Shown: positions 46,202 through 55,907 of the stretch, piece after piece
Position numbering within the stretch: position 1 is the stretch's first letter
Layout: the number at the start of each line of letters is the position of its first letter
Assembly (NCBI GenBank): GCA_964019425.1
Contig: OZ025865.1
Location: 249,501 to 313,500, forward strand
Reading direction: 5' to 3'
Length of the DNA: 64,000 bases
Source: Flectonema sp. DT1601
Taxonomy: Eukaryota > Euglenozoa > Diplonemea > Diplonemida > Diplonemidae
Position numbers and translations under genes: made by a program
Notes under the pieces: model-generated
Databases searched by the model: none
Told to the model about the DNA's origin: nothing
What the model saw: only the letters and a program-made list of their open reading frames with translations

Positions 46202-49200
46202 CTACCAGTCGTCTGAGTCGTCTGAGTCGTCGTCGCTGAATATCCCCTGTTGTTGTATTAGTTGTTGTGGATTGTTTTGAATAAACATAATAATTAGTAA
46301 TTATTAATGGATAATCAGTTAAAATATTTCTTCAGACCATTCCCCTTACTCAGTCCTCTTCATAATACAGAGACTTATCATACCTTTGATTTCGGAGCTG
46401 GTTTCTTAGGAACTGGTTTTGACTTGCGATCAGAGCTGCTGGAATCAGAGTCTGAATGGCGGAAGACTGCGCTCTTCTTTGGTGGCTTTGGTGGAGCCTT
46501 TGCAGGGGGGCCATCACTGCTGCTGTCATCGCTGTCTACCGGCCTCCGTTTTGGTGCAGGCTTCTTAGCTGCAGGTTTACGTGGAGGAGAAGAATCAGAA
46601 GAAGTGTCGCTATCAGAAGGAAGTCTCTTCGCTAGATTGGACTGCTTAGCAACTGGCTTCTTCCTCATTGGAGGAGAGCTGTCATCACTGCTTTCTGTTG
46701 AGCTGTCAAACATTCCCTTCTTAGCGACAATCTGACCTGTTGTTTTTGCTTTAGCCTGTGGCTTAGCAGGCTGAGGCCTAGCTCTTGCCGCTGTTGGGTT
46801 TCCGAGCTTTCTCTTTGTTGGCATATCGCTACTGCTGCTGTCCGACTCGCTGTCATACATCTTCTTTTGTACCTTCTTTGGAGCTGGTTTCTTTCTTACA
46901 ACCTCCTGGCTGCTGCTATCGCTGTCGAACATTCCTGCCTTGGCTGCTGTCTTCGGCTTTGGAACAGCCTTGGCTGCCGGCTTTCTTGCAACTGGTTTGT
47001 CGTCCTGTTTATATTTTTTGTTACGAAATGATAACTAAAGAGCTAAAGAACAGTACAACAACACCAACAACATACATCAGTGCTCGTAAAGTCTGAAGAC
47101 GAATCCGAAAACGTCGATTTGCTTGCCTTTGGCGCAGCCTTCTTTGGCGCTGCTTTCTTCCCTGCTGCCTTCTTCGCTGGCGGCCTGTATTAATTTTGTC
47201 TCATCGTTTCCAACACAGAGCTAGTCTGAGTTCTTTAATTAAATACATACTTTGGTTTAACGAATGAATCGGATGAGCTGTCAGAAGTGTCCGAATCAAC
47301 AACCCGTTTAGGAGTTGGTTTCTTTGCTGCTTTCGTTGGTGGGGGAGAGAAAGAGTCTGACGAATCTGAGGAGTCGTCAGAATCCTGTACTCGCTTTGGA
47401 GGAGGCTTTGCCATCGCCATACCCGGAAGTGCTCGTTTAGGAGGAGGCTTCGCATCGGCTGACGACGAATCGGAGTCGTCACTCGACGCAATTTTCGAAG
47501 CCGCAGTTCTTTTTGGTACTGGCTTAGCCCTTTTAGTAGGAATGTCACTACTGCTGTCAGAATCAGATGATGAATCGATGAACGCTGATGCCGGTTTACT
47601 TGATTTCGGAGCAGCCTTCTTTGGTGCTGCTTTCGGTCTAACAAAAGAACTGCTGTCACTACTGTCATCAGAGTCAGAGAATTTACTTGTCATTCCAGCT
47701 TTTTTAGGTGCCATCTTCTTTGGAGCAGGTTTTGGTTTTACATAATCACTACTGCTATCGGTGGTGTCTGAATCAGATGAACCGAATTTAGCACGTTTAG
47801 GTGCCGCTTTCTTTGCAGCAGCCTTCTTTGGAGGAGGAGCCTTTCCTCTCTTCTTTGGAGAGAATCCAGATGATGACGAAGATGAGTCATCAGTTGATGA
47901 ATCACTTATTTTCTTTGTAAACATTTTTGGATTAACAGCACCTGCCTTCTTACCTGGTGCCTTAGGTGGTGCCCTCTTAGGTGGACCAGAAGAAGATGAG
48001 TCACTGTCGTCGGAAGAGGAACCTAAAGCGGCAGAACGAGCAGCCTTACCAGCCGGCTTCTTTGGTGGCGGTCTGCGAGCTGGTGGACCTGATGAAGAAT
48101 CTGAATCACTACTGGAACTATCAACAGGTTTTTTTGGTTTAATCATCATACCAGGAAGAGCTCTCTTAGGTGGTGGTGGAGGAGCCTTACCATAATCACT
48201 ACTATCAGAATCATCTGATTCAAACGCTGACTTCGCCCTCGTCCTCGGTGGAGGAGGTTTCGATTGCTTTGGCTTAGGCGCTGACACAATCGCTCCGCTA
48301 CTGCTGCTGTCGTCGCTGCTGCTGCTAGAGTCAAATGCTCTCTTAGGTTTTGGTTTAGAAGCCAAACCAGCCAATGCTCTGTCATTAGCACTCGGGATAT
48401 CATCATCACTGCTGTCCTGAAGTAGAGATAGTCCACGGTTTTTACCTGGAGGCCTCTTGATGCTTGGTGGAGGTGGTGGGGCACCTGGAACTGCTGGCGG
48501 ACCACCAGGAACTGGCGGCGGACCACCAGGGACAGGTGGAGGACCTCCAGGTGGTGGGGCACCAGGTGGCGGAGGTACACCAGGTGGTGGAGGAACACCA
48601 ATACCAGGCGGTGGAGGAACACCAGGCGGACCACCTGGAGGAGGTGGCACTCCAGGTGGAGGAGGTGCCCCACCAGGTGGTGGTGGTGGAGCTCCAGGAA
48701 CAGGAGGAGCTCCAGGAGCTGGCGGTACTGCAGCAGCAGCACCAGATTCCTCATCATCACTCTCTTCTGATGAATCTGAGTCAGAAGACGACGATTCGGT
48801 TGTTGATGATTCGGAGTCACTAAATGGTTTCATTCCAGCCATTTCATCATTCTTAAAGTCTGAAGTACCGATGATGAATGGTAGTCTTCTTTTTCTGTAA
48901 ACATCTTTCGAGTGACCAGCCACGTGCTCTTCTTCCTCCTCCTCCTCGTCTTCATTCGATTCTTCGGAATCTTCGTCGTCGGACTCGATGAGTCCTCCGA
49001 ATGTTGGATCAGCATCGCGTGCGTTTACTGCGTATTGAACAGCCTGAGTGTAACGTTCTTCAACTCTAGTGTTCATCGTTTCGTAGTCGTTTTCTTCTTC
49101 TTCTTCAGCTTCTTCATTTTCCTCGTTGTCGTCATCTTCATTGTCGGAGTCCGGCTCAACACGGTTTTCAATAAACTGTCTATCTTGTAATAAAACGAAA

Positions 49201-49409
49201 CTGTTGAGGGTATTATTTACTTGGACTCCAGTAGCTGCGCACTCAGAGACTAATTCGTCGACTTCTCCTTTTACTTCTTTCATTCTGCTGATTAGGTCGG
49301 TTTGAAATTGTTTTAAAAAACACAACAACTTGTGATCATCACGTAGTTCCCATTGTCCGTCCTCGAGAGATTCTCGAAGGTCAATTATATCTTCACAATC
49401 CTCGTTCAT
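46202..49409 (-). CDS. WASHC2: WASH complex subunit 2 (FAM21), four exons
   Basis: Exons 49409..47251, 47184..47076, 47004..46384 and 46246..46202 join in frame to 977 aa. The first 100 residues match the FAM21 head: helices with LLCFLKQFQTDLISRMKEVK and the near-diagnostic QFIENRV, followed by an acidic stretch. A polyproline region (about residues 223-321) comes next, then a long tail of repeated acidic-aromatic units such as AFDSSSSSD, KFSDSDDSS and MFDSDSSS separated by Lys/Pro/Ala linkers. These resemble the LFa motifs by which FAM21 binds retromer VPS35 and capping protein. The last 45-nt exon encodes one more unit, GIFSDDDSDDSDDW. FAM21 brings the WASH complex to endosomes for Arp2/3 actin assembly. 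The polyproline tract is not typical of animal FAM21. A CAG acceptor at 49422 leaves a 12-nt leader. Confidence 0.8.
46247..46383 (-). other. WASHC2 intron 3 (137 nt)
   Basis: Donor GTATGA, acceptor CAACAACAG; phase 0. Without removal the protein stops at once and loses the terminal acidic unit. Confidence 0.75.
47005..47075 (-). other. WASHC2 intron 2 (71 nt)
   Basis: Donor GTATGT, acceptor TATAAACAG; phase 0, joining two Lys/Pro/Ala and Ser/Asp segments in frame. Confidence 0.85.
47185..47250 (-). other. WASHC2 intron 1 (66 nt)
   Basis: Donor GTATGT, acceptor TTAATACAG; phase 2. Splicing restores AAG (Lys) and continues the PAKKAAGKKAAPKK linker. Confidence 0.85.
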
Positions 49410-49821
49410 TTTATTAGTATTCTGAGTGAGACATACAAAAAAAAAAAAAAAGGTTAAAAAACTGAGGAGATTTTTTAGCTTCAGTGCAATACAGTCGTAC
49501 CTTGACATCACTCAAAAAAAAAAAAAAAAAAAGAATGATTGTTTCCCTTCATATTTTTTTTTTTTTTTTTAATTATTATCTGTTTTATTGGGAAGGTGAA
49601 AGTAAAGTAAAGTCTCAATCAAAATCGGGTATTTTTTTTTTTTTTTTTTTTTCTTTTGCTTAGAATGTTTTTTTTTTAAAAAAAAAAAAGAATATTACTT
49701 TTCCGTGTAAAAACCAGCAGAACAGTCGTTAGGAGAAGTGTAAGTAGCAGTCTTCCTTCTTTGTTTATTAATCCTCTTGTTGTTGTTGTAAAGTTAGAAG
49801 CAGAGAGGAAGGACAATTGGT
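49410..49821. other. Spacer upstream of WASHC2
   Basis: Carries the WASHC2 leader and acceptor plus A/T runs at 49437-49451, 49515-49531, 49556-49570, 49632-49652 and 49669-49690. No gene is seen. Confidence 0.6.
49422..49436 (-). promoter_or_regulatory. 3' splice acceptor before WASHC2
   Basis: A T16 tract followed by GTATGTCTCACTCAG, the acceptor ending at 49422, 12 nt before the ATG. Confidence 0.5.
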
Positions 49822-50094
49822 CTAGGCACCCTGCTGCCATATAGAAAGCCCCATCGAACTGGCAACACCATTCGGAATGTTCTCACCCATTCCACGAGAC
49901 GAGCACGTTCGTTCTGCAATACCGTGAATCTCATACTTTGATACGAAACCTGAATCATAGTCTGCTGAGGTCATTCCGGGATCTCCCTGGACGCAAATTT
50001 TATTTCCCTTATAGCTTCCCATTCCAGAAGTGGTCGGTCCCGCGGGTATAGCTCCAAGGGTACACGTCGACACGAGCTGGCCCAGAACACCCAT
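49822..50094 (-). CDS. Small 90-aa protein, unrecognised
   Basis: A Gly/Ser-rich protein beginning MGVLGQLVSTCTLGAIPAGP, with later SYKGNKICVQGDPGM and ENIPNGVASSMGLSIWQQG. The pattern of short beta strands with Gly-Asp-Pro and Cys recalls small PAAR/DUF4280-type spike-tip or similar beta proteins, but the match is loose and I do not assign it. Codon use and a clean stop support a real gene. About 22 As directly precede the ATG; the nearest acceptor (TTTAACAG) ends at 50222, giving a leader of about 127 nt. Confidence 0.5.
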   Translation of the reverse strand: MGVLGQLVSTCTLGAIPAGPTTSGMGSYKGNKICVQGDPGMTSADYDSGFVSKYEIHGIAERTCSSRGMGENIPNGVASSMGLSIWQQGA

Positions 50095-50400
50095 TTTTTT
50101 TTTTTTTTTTTTTTTTAATATATTTTTTTTTATGTATAATGCAAACTATGATAAATAATATAACAATCGGACTCCCTACACATCATCCCGCAGCTAATAA
50201 TAATTTGAATTTTTTTTCTACCTGTTAAATTTAAATTAACTAATCACATACAAAGGGATGCCTTCTCAGAATTCATTTCGTACGAAAGAACGGACTACAA
50301 ACACAACAAAAGAAGAAGTCCTACTGAGTTGACCAAAAGAATATAAGGAGGGGATGCGGGAAATTTGAAGGGTCTGAAATCAAAATCAGAACACGAAAAC

Positions 50401-50531
50401 GAAAGTGAAACTTTTACAATGCAAATAACAGTAACCAAGTTAAGACACCTTAATATTAAAAAAAAAAAAAAAAAAAAAAAGAAGATTTTTTTTTTAATAT
50501 ATTTCAAAAAAGTACACTCGACTGAAAAAAA
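50401..50531. repeat. Dispersed repeat family R2, copy 1
   Basis: Plus-strand GTGAAACTTTTACAATGC..AACAGTAACCAAGTTAAG, an A21 insertion, then AAGTACACTCGACTGAAAAA. Both halves match copy 3 at 53083-53166. Confidence 0.7.
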
Positions 50532-51161
50532 GAAATACATTCGAAGTTGCTAATCAAATTTCGTTTACAAAAAAAGAAAAAAAAAACATATAAAAAAAAA
50601 GGGGGATCCCATCTGTCTTATTGACCAGATGATGTCATAGAATCTGATAATTTGGGGCGAAGAGAAAAAAAAAAAAAAAAAAAAACGAGATGGGGAAGAG
50701 AAATGGTGGAATTGTGGATTTTTCTTTCATGGCGCTACAAATGAATAAACATTTTATAGGGTAAAAAACTAATGCTTTTTTTACTAACAAATTAGTATCA
50801 AAAAAAAAAATCGAGGCGTTTGTAGGAAAATAGGGGTTTTCAAAAAGATAAAAACTCACGAAAGGAAACACCATCAACATGGTACATAATCGCGAGGTTA
50901 TCACTGAATAACACTTTTACCAAAAGCAGTTGTGAGAGTGAGTAGTGATCCATAAATAATAAATCATTCCAGGATAATTGTTTCTTTTTCTGTGAGTGCA
51001 ACAACAACAATCGCAAAAGCGTAAAACTTAATTTCCTGCAGTGCAAAAAAAAAAAAAAAATAAAACAAAAAAATTTCGGCTTCTTATAGAATCATTTTTT
51101 TTTTTTTTTTTTTTTTTTTACTACCAAAAGTCGGATTTTTTTCTTTTTTTAAGAAATAAAT

Positions 51162-51269
51162 TCAGTTTTTACTAAAAGGAGTCTTTTGGATGACATCAGA
51201 AGGACGCAGTGAACTATGGCGTAAGTATGATTCAAGGGTATTCGGGGTCAGAGCGGTGTAGAAGTCATC
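51162..51269 (-). CDS. Exon-like island, C-terminal 35 residues of an unknown protein
   Basis: An open minus-strand stretch of ordinary amino-acid composition (begins DDFYTALTPNTLESYLRH, ends FSKN then TGA) in otherwise AT-only DNA. It is preceded by an A19-G, which could be an acceptor of the A-run-plus-AG kind seen at 63795, or a homopolymer joining it to an upstream frame one base out of phase (51270-51340). No ATG or family match. Confidence 0.3.
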   Translation of the reverse strand, partial: DDFYTALTPNTLESYLRHSSLRPSDVIQKTPFSKN

Positions 51270-51527
51270 CTTTTTTTTTTTTTTTTTTTAAATAGTTGAA
51301 AAGCCACGAGACTCGCAGAGTAAATTTTCTTTTTTTTTTTTTATTGTTTTATTTATTCTGTGTACATTCAAACTCAATTATGCAAGGGAAGATAAGAGTC
51401 TACGGGAATGGCAATACAAATATGCAATACCAAAACAACAGCGAGACTCCCCAATTTATCGAATCAAGCTTACCCCGCACATCCCCATCAGTATTATTGT
51501 GATTTTTTTTATATAATATAAAAAAAA

Positions 51528-51573
51528 GGGGGCGAAAGTCTGACAATGTAGAAACAGTAATAAAGTTGAACTG

Positions 51574-51580
<7 letters not shown>
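51528..51580. repeat. Dispersed repeat family R2, copy 2 (partial)
   Basis: GGGGGCGAAAGTCTGACAAT followed by GTAGAAACAGTAATAAAGTT and ACTGAAAA, aligning to the left half of copies 1 and 3. Confidence 0.65.
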
Positions 51581-51614
<34 letters not shown>

Positions 51615-51702
51615 ACACAAGATTGAGCGATTATGAAAATAGTAATTAAATTTACAATTCAATCATGCATTAACTTTCCGTGTGTTTTGTAGTAAAAAGA
51701 AA

Positions 51703-51741
51703 GAATCTCATTGGTCCATTCATGCGCGTCTTTAATTAGAA

Positions 51742-51801
<60 letters not shown>

Positions 51802-52079
51802 ACCTGATCTCTCAGCGTTGACATTCAGGGCACTGGGCAGAAGTCACATGCCACTCGCCACCGCTGTGATGAAGCGACATGCTGTGGTTTAATTAACCAG
51901 TTGGATTCCTCTTGTTCGTAACAGTTCCAAGTTGACACTTCATTGTAGACACGACATGCGGCCTGACACAGAAGGCTTCCGAGCCCACGAGAGGTCCCGA
52001 GAGACCCTTCGCAGACCCTTCAACCTAAACCCATGAAAGAGCCACACCGTTATCTACATGTGTCCTCGGAGCCAAAAAG
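51703..52079 (-). rRNA. LSU (28S) rRNA fragment, domains IV-V region
   Basis: Read on the minus strand it contains the near-universal LSU strings GCGGGTAAACGGCGGGAGTA, ACTATGACTCTCTTAAGGTA, CCAAATGCCTCGTC, GCGCATGAATGG, TTCTGCCCAGTGC.CTGAATGTCA and GTCAACTTGGAACTG. Homology stops abruptly after GAGATTC at 51703. The other end, near 52079, lies by a T-run. Several usually invariant positions differ (for example GAATGGACCAATGAGATTC where most eukaryotes have ATTAACGAG). No other rRNA portion adjoins it. It is either a truncated rDNA copy or one piece of a naturally fragmented LSU rRNA, a known euglenozoan trait. Confidence 0.85.
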
Positions 52080-52444
52080 CTTTTTTTTTTTTTTTTTTTT
52101 TTTTCCCTCTGAAATACCATTGTCTTTCCTCAACACAGAGAAGGTTTTTGTGTAAACACTTTGTGTTGAAAGCAAAAGAATGTTTCCTCGAAAAAAAATA
52201 AATTCGAAGATTTGATAATACGTACCGACAAGACGTAGCTTTATTTTTATTTTATTTTTTTTGTTGTTGCTTCTATAAGTAAAATAGCACTTTATCGTCC
52301 TGACGAAGATTATATCCTCAGAGCAAAAAAAAAATAAAATAAAATAAAATAAATAATATTAACGTTTAAAAACATGATATCATTCGTGACTTTTTGTGTA
52401 ATAAGAAATTTTCTCTCTCTCTCTCTCCCCTATCTAGAAGTTTA

Positions 52445-52600
52445 TTACTTTTTCCAGTCTCGTAGATTCATGTAGAGTGTAGTGATCACCCTCAAGTCTC
52501 TGATCAGCGTTGACAGAATAGATTTAGTTATCTGCTTCGTATACTCAGTAAGGGGACGAAGATATTCGAGCAGAGCAGACGGGAAAAAAAAAAAAAACTG
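52445..52600 (-). CDS. Exon-like island, C-terminal about 46 residues of an unknown protein
   Basis: Minus-strand open stretch from PSALLEYLRPLTEYTKQITK through a Leu/Thr-rich helix to LRDWKK and TAA at 52445. Composition is ordinary protein, unlike the low-complexity frames around it. T14 at 52597-52584, preceded by CAG sites, could be the acceptor tract. Upstream exons were not resolved; a CCCCTCAG acceptor near 52758 may belong to the same gene. Confidence 0.35.
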   Translation of the reverse strand, partial: QFFFFFPSALLEYLRPLTEYTKQITKSILSTLIRDLRVITTLYMNLRDWKK

Positions 52601-53082
52601 CAAGGCTGTTGTATGTTAATATTTTAGACTTTTTTTTTGATCACTTTTTTTTTTTTTTTTTTTTGATCTTATCTATCATTTTATGTTTTTTGAGAAAAAA
52701 AAAAAAAAAGAAAAAATATAATTGAGCCTTTTGATCTTGTTCGGTAATTCCTGAGGGGTGAAGTGTAATGAGGGTTTAAAGAATCACTTGCATAGGGCTT
52801 GGTGCTGCTAGTCGGAAATCAGAAAAACCCTTTATGAACACACACAAAACGTTTGCTTTTTTCGCAGTCGCTCAGACCGATTTAACCTAAAAAAGTAAGT
52901 AGTTGGTTTGGTTTGTTTTGGTTTGGTTTCAGCGACGCAACTAGAGAAAAGGAAAAGGGAGAAAAAAACACGGAGGGCTAAACGGAGAACGGAATTGTGA
53001 ACTGTGATCTATCGGGTCAATCATATTTCCTACCATACAAAAAAAGTGTGGATGCAAAAAAGAAAAAAAAGGAATTTTGAGG

Positions 53083-53166
53083 GGTGAAACTTTGACAATG
53101 TAAAAACAGTAACAACCTTAGGGTATTAAAAACAAAATTAATATCAAAGTACTCGACTGAAAAAAT
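53083..53166. repeat. Dispersed repeat family R2, copy 3
   Basis: GGGGTGAAACTTTGACAATG, TAAAAACAGTAACAACCTTA, then AAGTACTCGACTGAAAAA. It aligns with copy 1 across both halves but lacks its A21 insertion. Confidence 0.7.
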
Positions 53167-54532
53167 ATTTGTAGTTTGTCACTATATAATCGTGGCTCAG
53201 TTAGCAACAAGTAAAACAAGCGCAGTAGAAGTAATCTGAAGATTTGAGAAAATTCTCTCAAATTGAAAAAGCCGAACATAAGAAAAAAATAAAATTTTAT
53301 GTTTTTTTTTTTGTTTTTTCCCCTCCCGGATTTGGGTACCACAACGATAATTAATTCCGCAAATAAGAATTACGAAATCGGGTTGCCAGATTCTCTGCTA
53401 ACTACATATTATTTGCGAATAGGGGAAAAAAAAAAAAAAATAGACCAAAAAGTATAGCCAAAAGTAATTCTGTTTTTTTTAGGAATGCAGGGCTTACATG
53501 CCGCCGACACTCCTTATTTATTTTATTTAGTTAAGTTCTTTTTCTTTTTTTTTTTTAAATTCAATTGTTGCTCTAGGCAGCAACAGAGGACCCGAAAACT
53601 CTGTTGAAGTTTGTGATCAAACCAACGTTTTTTATGTAATTTGATTTATATTATTTTTTTTTTTTTTTTAGTGTGGAAAAAAGTGGAAGAAGACAGCAAA
53701 AATTTTCATTTCTTTTTTTTTTTTTTTTTTGAAGACTTTTTCGTCTCTCGAACAATCCAGTTCATAACTATACACCTGTTTCCGTAGGGAATCAATCTCT
53801 AGAAGCCTACCGATTACAACTGGGAGAGACAAGACAAAAGGAACAGGCATCAGAAGCAATCAAAGGTGGGATTTTCTCATTAGAAGAGAACAATGAGAAT
53901 AAAAAAAGGGAGAGACAAACATATTATAATAAACAACATAAAAACAAAAACAAAAGAAATTAATGAAATAAAAATATTTGCAGGGAACACAAGATCCTAC
54001 ATTTTTTTTTTTTTTTTTTTTCTTTTCCGTTCCCATGCTGTTATTTCGGAAGTCAAGTATCAAGACTCAATTTCGTAGCCGCTACTGCTGAGGAAAATAA
54101 AATAAAAACATATTAAGGTTTTTTTTTTTTTTTTTTTTGCGAACCGAACGGAGGACTGACCACACACCCCAACGCGGTGGCACAATCATACATATTATAA
54201 TCTACCGAGTAAAAAAAAATTTTCCATCCTTCTTCATCATCCTCTTTTCTTTCTTCATTTGCAAAAAAAAAAAAAAGAATGCGAAGCCAATTATTTTTTT
54301 AACTCTTCTTAAATTAAACGTCGAAGACACGCGATGAAAATATTTCCTCTGAACTGCATATATTAAAAACACACAACACTACAGTTACCGTTGTAAAATA
54401 AAAATTGCAAAAGCAACTTCAAGTGTATATGTCTGAGGAGCTTGGGTTGGGAATGGTTGCTGCACGCAAGTCTGATTGTTCCATTCGATATATTTTTTTT
54501 GACAAGAGAGAGTTTATTGAACTACATCAAAC

Positions 54533-54565
<33 letters not shown>

Positions 54566-55360
54566 CTTTGACATAAATCTTTTTTTTTTTTTTTGAACAA
54601 AAATCCAACCAAAAAAAAACTTTCAACAAGAACAAGAGCAAAATTCGGTCAAAGTATGAAAGAACCACAAGGAGTGAAAGAAACCACCGGGAGGGACATA
54701 ACACGGGGAGGGACACCAGAAGGTACACGTAGGAACAGTGATACATAAATATAACGTAACACCTAATAACTAAAACTGATAAACGCAAGGTATTCCTGAT
54801 AATGGGACACACTAGAGAAATGGATAGGAAAGGGGGGTAAATCGGTCAACTTCACTTTTTTTTTTTTGTTTACTCACTCATTTTTGTGCGCAACTTTGGT
54901 ATAAAATCCTAAATAAATTAATAGGTTTTTTTACACCCCGCCACAATTTTTTTTTCCTTCTATCGAACAATAGGTTTGTAGATACGAAATAAAAATAAAA
55001 ATAAACTGAGCAAGAGACGCTTGTGCCTCTTGGCTGGCTCGTAACGTTGGATTTGTTAAAAAAAATAAAAAAATAAAAAAATAAAAATAATAACTGTGCA
55101 GGTTGTTTTTTTTTTTTTTTTTTTTTGATTATAATTTATTATAAAAATAAACGCGGGCAGGGCAAGATAATTTTCTTAAAAAAAAAAAGAAGCAGGAAAA
55201 AAAAAAAAAAAAAAAAAAAGTTTAGAACCAATACCATAAATATAAACGAAACAAACCCAATAAAACCAGAAAAACAGAAACCACTCGCCAGTCATCAATG
55301 CAAAAAGCAAAGACCAGTCTGAAAAACCTTCACACACAAAAAAAAAAAAAAAAAAAAAAA

Positions 55361-55546
55361 CTAGATTCTGATACCAAAGTCTGAGGGCACCGTGTGACTA
55401 GCTACCACTGTTGGTATGTATTTATCAACAGACATAGTAGCGTGGATTTGAATTGGTACCCAAACTAGTACCACACGCCAAAAGGGATCTAAATCAATGA
55501 ACTGATCGACAGCGATCGATCAGCAAAAATGGATAGAATCGCTCAT
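55361..55546 (-). CDS. Candidate small gene (61 codons) with an in-frame TGA at codon 9
   Basis: A minus-strand ATG at 55546 follows a T25 tract and a CATCACAG acceptor by 9 nt, as at bona fide genes. The frame reads MSDSIHFC, one TGA (55522-55520), then SIAVDQFIDLDPFWRVVLVW, a hydrophobic segment, IHATMSVDKYIPTVV and a TAG at 55363. The post-TGA part has ordinary protein composition. Options: selenocysteine, a start downstream (second ATG within the frame), an exon of a spliced gene, or a decayed gene. The His..Asp-Lys-Tyr-Ile-Pro after a membrane segment faintly recalls the SDH4 membrane anchor, too weak to assign. Confidence 0.3.
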
Positions 55547-55907
55547 ATAAAGCACTTCTGTGATGACTTGGTGACGTAAAGGATCAGAATTTAAAAAAAA
55601 AAAAAAAAAAAAAAAAAGAGGAGAAAATAATGAAAAATTTTCTGCGTTTTTTTTTGGACAACAACATGTCCGTTATACCGGAGAGCAGAAAAAAAAACAT
55701 CTTGCCTTACGATCAACAGTCCCACCTAAATTTAAAAAAGGTGAGTCACCATTTTTTTTTTTTTTTTTTTTTTTTTTCAATACAGACGACACAATGCACT
55801 CTATTATTTTTTTTTTTTAAACTTTTTTGCAAGCTGTTAGGTCGAAGAACAGCTCCCCGAGTGAGATTTCAAAGACCAAATTAAGAAAAAAACAAAGTCC
55901 TCGATTA

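Larger units (their letters stand above)
50095..55360. other. 5.3-kb gene-poor region with rRNA fragment, repeats and exon-like islands
   Basis: Mostly homopolymer-rich spacer. Supported content: R2 repeats (50401-50531, 51528-51580, 53083-53166), an LSU rRNA fragment (51703-52079), and exon-like islands at 51162-51269 and 52445-52600 listed separately. A further minus-strand open island near 54140-54270 reads as acidic then hydrophobic but is unsupported. Simple repeats: CT tract 52411-52428, AAAAT tract 52331-52352, GGTTT-type tract 52905-52930. Confidence 0.5.

Noticed and set aside
46307-48900. Long plus-strand Gly/Leu/Glu-rich frames opposite WASHC2
   Set aside because: They are complements of Ser/Asp, Lys/Pro/Ala and polyproline coding sequence, whose codon bias keeps the antisense frames open.
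53118-53342. 74-aa hydrophobic minus-strand frame
   Set aside because: Begins without an ATG, overlaps repeat R2 and is Leu/Phe-rich low complexity from AT-rich DNA.
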